A stretch of DNA of 11,451 nucleotides from CAYYJM01 sp964471755. Its GTDB lineage: Bacteria; Planctomycetota; Planctomycetia; Gemmatales; Gemmataceae. A program made the translations under genes and the position numbers. The notes under the pieces were generated by a model. The model was not told the DNA's origin. It saw nothing but the letters and a program-made list of their open reading frames with translations, and searched no databases. The stretch is from positions 1 to 11,451 of the forward strand of contig CAYYJM010000212.1 in NCBI GenBank assembly GCA_964471755.1, written 5' to 3'. Shown here in pieces: positions 1 through 6,788 of the stretch (position 1 is the first letter of the stretch; every line of letters starts with the position of its first letter).

Positions 1-1533
1 CTGGTGCTGGTCGGCCTGATCGTGGTTCGCCTGACTCCGGTCGCTGACGCTCCCGACCCGCCCGGAACAACTTCGGTCGCTGATGCTTCCGGCTCGCCGA
101 AACTCGTCGTCCTGGCCCGTCTGCTCGAACTCGTCGGCCAGGTCGAACTGTTCGACCCGACCGGCAAACGCTCCGTGGCCGAACCGGGCCAGGACCTCTA
201 CCCCGGCCAGACCCTGCAAGTCCGGGGCGACGGCAGTCAGGCGCGCGTCGTGTATGCCGACGGCTCACGCCTGGAGATCACGGCCGATTCCACCGCGCGC
301 TTCGAGGGCGGACAGGGGAGCGTCGGCAAGCAGATCGTCCTGCTCGAAGGCTATCTCTGCGCGGAGATCAAACGACAGCCGACCGACCGGCCAATGATCC
401 TGACGACGCCACACGCCCTGATCCGGGTGCCGGGAACCCGGTTCAGCCTGGCGACCCAGCGTGAGGCAACCCGCGTCGAACTGGAGGCGGGCCAGCTCCA
501 GGTCATCCGCACCAGCGATGGTCAATCGGTCGAGGTCACCGAGGGGCTCTACGCCATCATCGCCCGCGACGAGCCGGCCCTGATGCCCGAACCGCTGCCG
601 CCCCGGATGCGCGAATATCGCGACCGGATTCGCCACGGCGGCGGCCCGATCCTGAACCTCGCCTTCGCCCCGGACAGTAGCCTCCTGGCCATCGCCGGCT
701 GGGACGGTTCGATCCTCCTGTGGGACGCCGACAGACGCCAGCCCTGGCGGCAGTGGAAGGCCCACAAGGGCCGGATCAAGGGCCTCACCTGGGTAGTCGG
801 CAGCAAGACCATCCTGACGACCGGCTCGGATCGCCAGGTCAAACTCTGGGATACGTTCACCGGCGAAGAGAAACCGCCGCTGATCAAGCTACGTCGGGAG
901 GCCGACGCTCTCGCTCTGTCGGCCGACCGCAAGACGCTGGCCGTCGCCCTGGCTCAGAATCGCGGCAGCCCCGGTAGTGAGCAGGTCCGCCTGTACGACC
1001 TGACCACCGGCCAGGAAATCGGCAAGCTCGTCGGCCATAACCGACCGATCAGCGGCCTCGTGTTCCTGCCCGACGGCGAGACGCTGGCGACGGCCGGCCG
1101 GGATGAGGTGGTCAAGCTCTGGTCGGTGCAGACCGGCATGGAACTGGCGACCCTGCGCGGTCACGTCGGTCAGATCAACGCGATCGCCGTCGATTCAGAC
1201 GGTCGGACCCTGGCGACCGGCGGCCGGGATGGCGTGATCAAGTTGTGGGACGTTCTGAAGCGGAGCGAAATCCGCTCGCTGCCGGGCCATCCGCGCGAGG
1301 TGCGTTCGGTCGCCTTCAGCCCGGACGGCCGACTACTGGCCTCGTGCGGTACGGACGCCTCGGCCCGTCTGTGGGATCTGCACAGCGGCCAGGAACTGAT
1401 GCACCTGACCGGCCTGGCCCACGCCTCGCCGGCCGTGGCGTTCTCGCACGATGGCCGTTTCCTGAGCGCATCGTCGTGGGAGCCGCAGGTCAAGGTGTGG
1501 GAGGTGCCGGCTCAGTTCCGTCCGGGACCGTGA
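1..1533 (+). CDS. FecR domain-WD40 repeat protein, 5'-truncated
   Basis: The reading frame is open from the first base, so the true start probably lies upstream. A GTG at position 4 is the first possible start but has no visible ribosome binding site. Counting from that GTG, residues 1-10 are hydrophobic and look like the end of a membrane segment. Residues about 42-190 form a FecR-like domain, with the family's typical THALIRVPGTRFSL-type core near 135-149. Residues about 214-500 hold seven WD40 repeats (near 216-241, 258-283, 300-332, 349-373, 391-416, 433-457, 476-499), enough for one closed seven-bladed propeller. FecR domains usually belong to periplasmic sensors that control ECF sigma factors; WD40 propellers bind protein partners. 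A membrane-anchored sensor or scaffold is therefore inferred, with no known substrate. The 3' end overlaps the convergent gene by 44 bases. The domain call is strong; the function is open. Confidence 0.88.
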   Translation: MVLVGLIVVRLTPVADAPDPPGTTSVADASGSPKLVVLARLLELVGQVELFDPTGKRSVAEPGQDLYPGQTLQVRGDGSQARVVYADGSRLEITADSTARFEGGQGSVGKQIVLLEGYLCAEIKRQPTDRPMILTTPHALIRVPGTRFSLATQREATRVELEAGQLQVIRTSDGQSVEVTEGLYAIIARDEPALMPEPLPPRMREYRDRIRHGGGPILNLAFAPDSSLLAIAGWDGSILLWDADRRQPWRQWKAHKGRIKGLTWVVGSKTILTTGSDRQVKLWDTFTGEEKPPLIKLRREADALALSADRKTLAVALAQNRGSPGSEQVRLYDLTTGQEIGKLVGHNRPISGLVFLPDGETLATAGRDEVVKLWSVQTGMELATLRGHVGQINAIAVDSDGRTLATGGRDGVIKLWDVLKRSEIRSLPGHPREVRSVAFSPDGRLLASCGTDASARLWDLHSGQELMHLTGLAHASPAVAFSHDGRFLSASSWEPQVKVWEVPAQFRPGP

Positions 1534-3112
1534 AGGTCGGAACCTGAAGTCGAAGCAACGGCTCGACGAACGATCGCAAGGCGGGCTCCGGGTACAGGAC
1601 GAAACTGAAATCGCGCCGGCCGAGGTTCGTGTCGTGGCGGCGCTGCTCTTCCAGACGAGTCAACTCGGCCGCGGCGCAGGCGAGGCGGTCGTCCAGGCCC
1701 GCGCTCAGTGCCGCGTTCAGTCGGCGAATCGCGTGGAAGCGTTCCCGTCGCCCGGTCGGCGTCGTCGGCGTGCGCTCGACCCACGCCTGCCGTTCGGCTC
1801 GCAGGTCGGCGCTGGCCGTGTCATCGCGATGACGCTGCGGATTGTACCGGAGATCACGCACCAGTCGCTTCTGCCGGGCGATGGCATCGCTGCCGATCGG
1901 TGTCCGACCCAGGGGTAGACGGCAGGTGCCGGTCAGGATCAGGAAGCCGGGCGGTTCCAGGCCGAAGAAATCGCGCACGATCACGTCGGTCAGGGCGTCG
2001 TACAGACCGCCGCCGAGGCCGTGGATGAAGAGATCGGCCAGCAGCAGTCGGGCGGCCATCGTCGTGATCAGCGCTCGGCTCCGCAGGTGGACGCCCTGCG
2101 CGACCAAACGACACCAGGCCCGCGCGAACTCCGCGTTCGTCGGCGCTGGCAGGTCGATCGTCTCATCGTCGAAGCGAAGTTGCATGCGCGGGCCATCGAG
2201 CCGGGCGAAGAGACGCTCTCGCCGTGAGCCGGTTCGCCAGGCCCAGAACGGAGCCTCGTACCAGCCAGCACGCTCCTCCAGGTCCGGGACGGGATGCCGG
2301 AGGCTCGTGATGTGATGCTCTCGACGATACTCCTGCACGGCGTCATTGTGAACGGCGTGGAACCGTGGCAGATCGTTCAACAGGGCTCCGGCCAGGTGGG
2401 CGAACGATTTCAGGCTCCAGAGTCGGCTGATCGGCACCTCGCGGTTGACGACGCCCCAGGCTCGCTCCTGAAGCCGACGAGCGCGGCAGAAGGATTCGCC
2501 AAGGAGGCGCTTCTCGATCAGCACGTCGCGCGACAATCCCTCCCACAGATCGGCCAGGAGCGGACGGTAGCCCCACGGTTCGAGGGCGGTCAACACCGCC
2601 GGGCCGAAGGCGGCGAACGTCTCCGGTTCGATGACACGCCGCTCTTCCCACGGCGTCTGGCCGGTCCAGCGATCGAAGGGAATTCGTCGAAGCTGACCGT
2701 CGGACAGGGGCACGCGCAGGGTCGTTGACTTGAGGGTGTCACTATCGATGAGCAGGTTGAGGGCCAGTCCGCTCACACGACGAGCGAGGCCGGCCAGGGC
2801 GAAATTCTTGGCCCAGACGCCCGGATGGAACAGCTCGGGTTGATGGCCCGAGACGAGCAGTGGACGAGCCAGATCGGCCCGCTCGGCGACGGGTTCGCCC
2901 TGTTCCCAGGAGTAGTGATCGGCGGCGGCGAAGGTTTGTCGGCGGGCCTCTTCACGCAGCGCCGCCAGCGGCATACTGAGGATCGCGACGCCACTGCTGA
3001 CAAGGGCCTGTCGGTTGGTCTGGAGCCGATCGATGGCCTGCTCCAGGGGAGGCACGGCAAGGAAGGCTCCATCCTCTGACGGAGCCCGCAGACGCTCGCT
3101 CACAGGCAACAT
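1490..3112 (-). CDS. Conserved-looking protein of unknown function, faint BshC-like motif
   Basis: This 540-residue protein is not one I can name. It has no signal peptide or clear membrane segment, so it is probably cytoplasmic. Residues about 86-110 (LVSGHQPELFHPGVWAKNF at the core) recall the GQQxGLxxGPLYT-type N-terminal motif of BshC, the cysteine-adding enzyme of bacillithiol synthesis. The length is also near that of BshC (about 540). A second distinctive block lies near 361-400 (FIHGLGGGLYDALTD, then a Phe/Pro-rich stretch), and residues about 405-495 are Arg/Glu-rich and likely helical. These resemblances are from memory and weak. The ATG overlaps the last 13 bases of the upstream glycosyltransferase gene, which points to translational coupling and a shared promoter. 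The 3' end runs 44 bases into the convergent FecR-WD40 gene. The gene itself is near certain; the BshC link is a guess. Confidence 0.85.
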   Translation of the reverse strand: MLPVSERLRAPSEDGAFLAVPPLEQAIDRLQTNRQALVSSGVAILSMPLAALREEARRQTFAAADHYSWEQGEPVAERADLARPLLVSGHQPELFHPGVWAKNFALAGLARRVSGLALNLLIDSDTLKSTTLRVPLSDGQLRRIPFDRWTGQTPWEERRVIEPETFAAFGPAVLTALEPWGYRPLLADLWEGLSRDVLIEKRLLGESFCRARRLQERAWGVVNREVPISRLWSLKSFAHLAGALLNDLPRFHAVHNDAVQEYRREHHITSLRHPVPDLEERAGWYEAPFWAWRTGSRRERLFARLDGPRMQLRFDDETIDLPAPTNAEFARAWCRLVAQGVHLRSRALITTMAARLLLADLFIHGLGGGLYDALTDVIVRDFFGLEPPGFLILTGTCRLPLGRTPIGSDAIARQKRLVRDLRYNPQRHRDDTASADLRAERQAWVERTPTTPTGRRERFHAIRRLNAALSAGLDDRLACAAAELTRLEEQRRHDTNLGRRDFSFVLYPEPALRSFVEPLLRLQVPTFTVPDGTEPAPPTP

Positions 3113-3843
3113 TCCCGCGTCATCAGCTCGACCAGGGCATCGCGCTTCGGCGGAGCGAAGGCGGCATCGGCGGCGTCGATCACGGTGCGGTAGTAGGTCA
3201 GCCGTTCGGTGGGGTCGTTGAGGACGCCACCGAAGGCCCGGTTGGGGTCGAGGTAGAGCCGTGGCACGCCGATCTCGCGGATGCGCAGACCGAGGCGAGC
3301 CGCCTGCACCCAGAGTTGCAGCGGCATGCCCCAGCTCGTCTCGGTGATGCTTAACCGGGCGAGCGCCTCACGCCGGTAGGCCTTGAAGCCGCAGAAGCTG
3401 TCGGTCAGGTCAAGGCCGAACCGGGCGTTCAGTTCCCGGGTGATCGTCTGATTGATGAACCGGCGATCCTGCGGCGCGACGGTGTCCTGGCGGAAGTCGC
3501 GCAGATACCGGCTGCCCGAGACGAGATCCACGCCGCACATCGCCTCAAGCAGGACGGGGATGCGAGCGGGTTCGTGCTGGCCGTCGCAGTCCATCGTCAC
3601 CAGAACGTCGATGTCCTGGCGGACGGCATACTCGAAGGCCGTGATCAGGGCCGCGCCGTAGCCGCGATTTTGCGGATGCGTGAGGACCTCGAGATCGGTC
3701 TGCCGGGCGAGCAGCTCGCCGGTGCCATCGCTGGAGCCGTCATTGACGACGACGATGCGCGGGCTGTAACGGCGAACCTCGTCGAGGACACGCTCAACGT
3801 GGCGCTCCTCGTTGTAGACGGGGATGGCGGTCAGAAAGCGCAT
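3100..3843 (-). CDS. Family 2 glycosyltransferase (dolichol-phosphate mannosyltransferase-like)
   Basis: The 247-residue product is a soluble GT-A fold glycosyltransferase that should move a sugar from a nucleotide donor to a lipid or polymer acceptor. Residues 4-12 (LTAIPVYNE) open the fold, VVNDGSSDGT (32-41) binds the nucleotide, and DCDGQH (85-90) is the metal-binding DxD-type motif. DSFCGFKAYRR (148-158) matches the acceptor region of the DPM1/polyprenyl-phosphate branch. No membrane helices follow, unlike the ArnC/GtrB types. I chose the ATG at 3843 over the one at 3888: GGAG lies 8 bases upstream of it, while the 3888 codon would overlap the -10 box of the promoter. The gene is first in an operon with the 540-residue unknown. 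Donor and acceptor cannot be read from the sequence. Confidence 0.9.
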   Translation of the reverse strand: MRFLTAIPVYNEERHVERVLDEVRRYSPRIVVVNDGSSDGTGELLARQTDLEVLTHPQNRGYGAALITAFEYAVRQDIDVLVTMDCDGQHEPARIPVLLEAMCGVDLVSGSRYLRDFRQDTVAPQDRRFINQTITRELNARFGLDLTDSFCGFKAYRREALARLSITETSWGMPLQLWVQAARLGLRIREIGVPRLYLDPNRAFGGVLNDPTERLTYYRTVIDAADAAFAPPKRDALVELMTRECCL

Positions 3844-3851
3844 GGGATCGA

Positions 3852-3855
3852 CTCC
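3852..3855 (-). promoter_or_regulatory. Ribosome binding site of the glycosyltransferase gene
   Basis: GGAG on the minus strand lies 8 bases before the ATG at 3843. It decides the start in favour of 3843, because the longer reading frame to 3888 has no such site. Confidence 0.65.
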
Positions 3856-3886
3856 GTCGCTGTGGCATCGCGGGGGACGATGCCTC

Positions 3887-3916
3887 ATTCTAGGGTCCGA
3901 CCCGGCGGCTTGTCAA
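3887..3916 (-). promoter_or_regulatory. Sigma-70-type promoter for the glycosyltransferase operon
   Basis: On the minus strand TTGACA (3916-3911) is a perfect -35 box and TAGAAT (3892-3887) is a -10 box one base from consensus. The spacer is 18 bases. Transcription would begin near 3880, giving a leader of roughly 38 bases before the ATG at 3843. This is the clearest promoter in the window and fits housekeeping sigma-70 control. Confidence 0.75.
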
Positions 3917-3977
3917 AAACGAAGAGGAACAGAGCGAAAGCGGGCCGCTACGTGTCTGGTAGTCGGGCTCGCGATCC

Positions 3978-3985
3978 GATAAACT
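3978..3985 (+). promoter_or_regulatory. Possible -10 element upstream of the VWA gene
   Basis: GATAAACT is the only AT-rich, -10-like string in this otherwise GC-rich gap. It sits about 40 bases before the ATG at 4025, the same leader length seen for the glycosyltransferase and sigma-like genes. No convincing -35 box lies 16-18 bases upstream, so this is tentative. Confidence 0.3.
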
Positions 3986-4024
3986 GCACGAGGTACGATC
4001 CCTTTCCCCGCTGGACCACCGCTC

Positions 4025-4702
4025 ATGGCCGAACAATTCCCCTTCATGGACCTCGAACTGGCGTCCAACCCGGAGCCGCGTTGCCCGTGCGTGCTGCTGC
4101 TCGACGTTTCCGGCTCGATGGACGGTCAACCCATCTCCCAGCTCAACCTCGGCCTGCGGGCCTATCAGCAGGATCTGATGTCCGACTCGCTGGCGTCGCA
4201 GCGTGTCGAGGTGGCCATCGTCACCTTTGGCGGTCGGGTGGACATCGCCCAGCCGTTCATCGGGGCGTCGTCCTTCGTGCCGCCGATCCTGCGGGCCGAC
4301 GGCGACACGCCCATGGGCGTGGCCATCCAGCAGGGCATCGAGATGGTCGCTCATCGCAAGGTGTCCTACAAGCAGAGTGGCCTGCACTACTTCCGGCCGT
4401 GGATCTTCCTGATCACCGATGGAGCCCCGACCGACGACTGGAAGCCGGCCGCCGAGCTGGTCCGCCAGGGTGAGGCAGCCAAATCGTTCGCCTTCTTCGC
4501 CGTCGGTGTCGAGGGCGCGAACCTGGAGATTCTGACACGGATCGCCGTTCGGCAGCCACTGTCGCTGAAGGGGCTGTCGTTCCGTGAGATGTTCGTCTGG
4601 CTGTCGCAGTCGCAGCGGACGGTGTCGCAGTCCCGACCGGGCGAGGAGGATCGAATCCAGCTCAACAACCCGACCGGCCCCGGCGGTTGGGCCAGTCTGT
4701 AA
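4025..4702 (+). CDS. VWA-domain protein, TerY/YegL-like
   Basis: The 225-residue cytoplasmic protein is almost entirely one von Willebrand A domain. The metal-ion-dependent adhesion site is complete: DVSGS at 27-31, Thr95 within DTPMG, and Asp132 within ITDGAPTD. This suggests divalent-metal-dependent protein binding. Length and layout match the TerY/YegL group, and the C-terminal tail after residue 195 is Ser/Arg-rich and polar as in that group. In known TerY-P triads this protein is encoded with a PP2C phosphatase and a Ser/Thr kinase and is thought to act in phosphorylation-based stress signalling. Here the PP2C gene follows after 4 bases, so the two are surely co-transcribed; no kinase is in the window. 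There is no Shine-Dalgarno sequence before the ATG. Confidence 0.92.
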   Translation: MAEQFPFMDLELASNPEPRCPCVLLLDVSGSMDGQPISQLNLGLRAYQQDLMSDSLASQRVEVAIVTFGGRVDIAQPFIGASSFVPPILRADGDTPMGVAIQQGIEMVAHRKVSYKQSGLHYFRPWIFLITDGAPTDDWKPAAELVRQGEAAKSFAFFAVGVEGANLEILTRIAVRQPLSLKGLSFREMFVWLSQSQRTVSQSRPGEEDRIQLNNPTGPGGWASL

Positions 4703-4706
4703 GCCC

Positions 4707-5468
4707 ATGTGGAAGCACCTCGGCGAAAGCGTCATCGGCACGTCGCACAGGGCCACGGGAACGCCGTGTCAGGACGCCCATCGGCTGCTCGTTCTCGACC
4801 ACGTCGGTGGCCCAATCCTGATCGCCACGGTCGCCGACGGAGCCGGCAGCGCGGCCCTGGCGGAACTGGGGGCCCAGACCGCCTGTGAGGTTCTACGCGA
4901 TGCCGTGGTGCGTACGCTGACCGAGCGATCCGCCCTGGATTCGCTGGAGCCGGCCGACGTCCGAGCCTGGTTCCTGGCCGCCCGGTCGGACCTGTGCAGG
5001 ATTGCCCGGGAGCGCGAAGCCGCCCCGCGCGACCTGGCCTGTACCGCCCTGCTCGCCGTCCTCGGTCCGGAGCGGGCACTCTTCGGACAGGTCGGCGATG
5101 GTGCGATCGTCGTCGGCACCGATACGACGTTCACGCCGATCTTCTGGCCGGAACCGGCCGAGTACGTCAACGTGACCGACTTCCTGAGCGACGACGACAT
5201 GCCTGACCGACTGATGCTGGCCGTGATCACCGAGTCGTTCCACAACGTCGCCCTGCTGACCGACGGATTGCAACGCCTGGCTCTTGATTTCGTGACGCGG
5301 CGCGGTCATCCCGGCTTCTTTGGCCCGTTGTTCACGCCGCTGTGGAACGGCGGCGAGCCGGAAAACCTCCGACAACCGTTGCGATCACTCCTCGATTCCC
5401 CGAAGATCAACGACCGAACGGACGACGACAAGACCCTGATCCTGGCCACACGATCGAAAAATACTTGA
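4707..5468 (+). CDS. PP2C-family Ser/Thr protein phosphatase (PP2C_2/YegK-like)
   Basis: This 253-residue protein should remove phosphate from Ser/Thr in proteins using two metal ions. The expected acidic residues are all visible: CQDAH (Asp23), VADGAGS (Asp44), VGDGAIV (Asp131), LLTDGLQ (Asp186) and the late DDDKT (239-243). The third motif reads GDG where GDS is commoner. There is no membrane segment or added sensor domain. The start at 4707 lies 4 bases after the VWA stop, and the first residues (ESVIGTSHRATGTPCQD) fit the beginning of the PP2C fold. The longer upstream frame to 4584 runs inside the VWA gene and is rejected. Together with the VWA gene it resembles yegK-yegL of E. coli and the TerY-P triad. 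The partner kinase and the target protein are unknown. Confidence 0.9.
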   Translation: MWKHLGESVIGTSHRATGTPCQDAHRLLVLDHVGGPILIATVADGAGSAALAELGAQTACEVLRDAVVRTLTERSALDSLEPADVRAWFLAARSDLCRIAREREAAPRDLACTALLAVLGPERALFGQVGDGAIVVGTDTTFTPIFWPEPAEYVNVTDFLSDDDMPDRLMLAVITESFHNVALLTDGLQRLALDFVTRRGHPGFFGPLFTPLWNGGEPENLRQPLRSLLDSPKINDRTDDDKTLILATRSKNT

Positions 5469-5502
5469 AGAGCCGGGCGAGATCCACGCGACGGCACGTC
5501 CC

Positions 5503-5508
5503 TATAAT
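5503..5508 (+). promoter_or_regulatory. -10 box of the sigma-like gene
   Basis: A perfect TATAAT lies 39 bases before the ATG at 5548, in the gap after the PP2C gene. The hexamer 17 bases upstream does not resemble TTGACA, so the promoter may rely on an extended or alternative contact. It suggests that the sigma-like gene can be transcribed on its own as well as by readthrough from the VWA-PP2C pair. Confidence 0.5.
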
Positions 5509-5547
5509 TTCGAGACGGAGTCCTGTCCGTGGCTCTGCCGGAGAGAG

Positions 5548-6177
5548 ATGAGGATGAGCAAACAAGTTCCCGCGCGAACCGGTCGTCGTCCCTACGTCAT
5601 GGCGATCGTGCTGGGCACGGCCCTGTCGGCCCTGGGTACGCTGCCGGTCGAGGCGTCCACCGCGACGCCGGACCAGCAGGCGACGCTGCGCGCCATTCAC
5701 GACATGGATCGCTACTGCACGGCCTGCTGGCGGAACGCTCGACTGCCGACGACCAGCTGGGATGACTGCACCCAGGAGGTCTTCCGTCGGCTGCTCCAGC
5801 GTGTGCCGACCCAGTCCTGGACGACTCTGCTTCAGGACGAAGGGCCGGAGCGGAAAGAGTTTCTGCGGGCCATCGACGCGGTCAAGAAGCACAACCAGCG
5901 AGCCCGCAAGTTCAGCGGTTCGCTGGAAGGCGTGGCCGATCGTCGGGATGTGGACACACGTCGTCTCGAAGACGATCGCCAGAGTGTCCGCACGGCGGCT
6001 CGCGAACTACTCACCGATCGTCAGCAGCAGATCCTGCAACTGAGCCTGGACGGCTGGACCGTCCAGCAGATCTCCGACGAGCTGACCCTGGCTCCCGAGC
6101 GCGTCAGCGACGAGAAGTACAAGGCCATCCGCAAGCTGCGTGACCATCTCGGCGAGGACACCGCCACGCGCGAGTGA
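5548..6177 (+). CDS. Sigma-70/ECF-like protein with N-terminal signal-like segment
   Basis: The 209-residue product has two sigma-factor parts. Residues about 46-88 resemble region 2, including the hallmark DDCTQEVFRRLLQR (72-85). Residues about 154-202 resemble region 4, with LTDRQQQILQLSLDGWTVQQISDEL (155-179) forming a helix-turn-helix start and KYKAIRKLRDHL following. These would bind core RNA polymerase and promoter DNA. Unexpectedly, residues 7-37 look like a signal peptide or anchor: basic KQVPARTGRRPY, hydrophobic VMAIVLGTALSALG, then LPVEAS with a possible cleavage site after Ala36. GGAG sits 4 bases before the ATG at 5548 and 10 before the one at 5554, so either may be used; both keep the segment. 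It follows the PP2C gene by 79 bases and ends at a shared terminator. A membrane-tethered sigma factor is possible but not shown. Confidence 0.85.
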   Translation: MRMSKQVPARTGRRPYVMAIVLGTALSALGTLPVEASTATPDQQATLRAIHDMDRYCTACWRNARLPTTSWDDCTQEVFRRLLQRVPTQSWTTLLQDEGPERKEFLRAIDAVKKHNQRARKFSGSLEGVADRRDVDTRRLEDDRQSVRTAARELLTDRQQQILQLSLDGWTVQQISDELTLAPERVSDEKYKAIRKLRDHLGEDTATRE

Positions 6178-6192
6178 TCTCGTCGGCCAACC

Positions 6193-6237
6193 AAAAACGC
6201 CCCCGCCCTCCGGGTTCCGGAGGGCGGGGTTCGTTTC
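6193..6237. terminator. Bidirectional intrinsic terminator
   Basis: Positions 6201-6213 and 6217-6229 form a perfect 13-bp GC-rich stem with a GTT loop. On the plus strand TTCGTTT follows, ending the sigma-like gene 23 bases after its stop. On the minus strand CGTTTTTGG follows, ending the PPC-like gene about 31 bases after its stop. The T-run is better on the minus side. It lies between two convergent genes, as expected for a shared terminator. Confidence 0.85.
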
Positions 6238-6260
6238 ACACCCGACCGCCCAACCGCCGC

Positions 6261-6635
6261 TCACTTGACGGCGATCAGGTAGCGGTTGCGGACGCCGCCG
6301 CGGTTGACGACCTTGATCGTGTAGGTCCGCGTGACCAGCGGCACGAAACGGACCAGACAGTTATCGGTCGGCCCGGTGTCGCTGGCGATCCGGTTGCCGT
6401 AACCATCGTAGACGAACAGATCCAGATCCGTGTCACCGTCACCGACCACCCCGACCGAGGCCACCTCGCCACCGTAGAAGGTGACGCGGTAGACGTCGGT
6501 TGAGTACGCCAGGACCGTCTCGGCCTTCAGGATCGTCCCGTGCGGGCCTTCCGCCCGGGCCGTGCTGGCCACCGCCAGAACCGACAGAACCGTCAGGACC
6601 GTCGCCAGGGCCAGGATCTTCGTGAGCTTCATCAT
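6261..6635 (-). CDS. Small secreted PPC-like (pre-peptidase C-terminal) domain protein
   Basis: The 124-residue product begins MMKLTKILALATVLTVLSV and has a clear signal peptide ending near ARA-E (Ala28). The mature part, about 96 residues, is a beta-rich domain with the PPC pattern: DGDTDLDLFVYDGYGNRIA (67-84), a Pro/Phe strand (FVPLVTRTYTIKVVN, 97-111) and a closing NRYLIAV. PPC domains are usually attached to secreted proteases or surface proteins; a free-standing copy has no assigned role. I set the start at 6635 because GGAG lies 8 bases upstream, the same spacing as for the glycosyltransferase; the ATG at 6632 is also possible. The reading frame is open to 6719 but that stretch lacks a binding site. 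It is convergent with the sigma-like gene and shares its terminator. Confidence 0.85.
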   Translation of the reverse strand: MMKLTKILALATVLTVLSVLAVASTARAEGPHGTILKAETVLAYSTDVYRVTFYGGEVASVGVVGDGDTDLDLFVYDGYGNRIASDTGPTDNCLVRFVPLVTRTYTIKVVNRGGVRNRYLIAVK

Positions 6636-6643
6636 GGTCGTCT

Positions 6644-6647
6644 CTCC
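6644..6647 (-). promoter_or_regulatory. Ribosome binding site of the PPC-like gene
   Basis: GGAG on the minus strand, 8 bases before the ATG at 6635, places the start directly before the signal peptide and excludes the longer frame. Confidence 0.6.
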
Positions 6648-6762
6648 GTCTCGCGTTGCTTCTGGTTGTCTCGCGTAACCGTCGCCCCTTCCTACGCGGA
6701 GTGAGTGGGTGCGTGACATGGAGAATCGGAAGTCGGCCGTTCCGGTACCGAGCGGATTCGGT

Positions 6763-6779
6763 TATCCTGAGGGTGGAGG
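6763..6779 (+). promoter_or_regulatory. Ribosome binding site and possible -10 box of the DUF433 gene
   Basis: GGAGG at 6775-6779, 9 bases before the ATG at 6789, is the strongest Shine-Dalgarno sequence in the window. TATCCT at 6763-6768 could be a -10 box, but this would give a leader of only about 14 bases and the -35 region is weak. The ribosome site is solid; the promoter is tentative. Confidence 0.5.
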
Positions 6780-6788
6780 TAACGGCAC

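Noticed and set aside
2294..2728. Plus-strand open frame of 144 codons inside the 540-residue gene
   Set aside because: It is a shadow of the minus-strand gene, with no ribosome site or domain.
3890..4756. 288-codon minus-strand open frame opposite the VWA gene
   Set aside because: It overlaps the VWA domain with its intact metal site and the divergent promoter region, and its translation has no recognisable motif.
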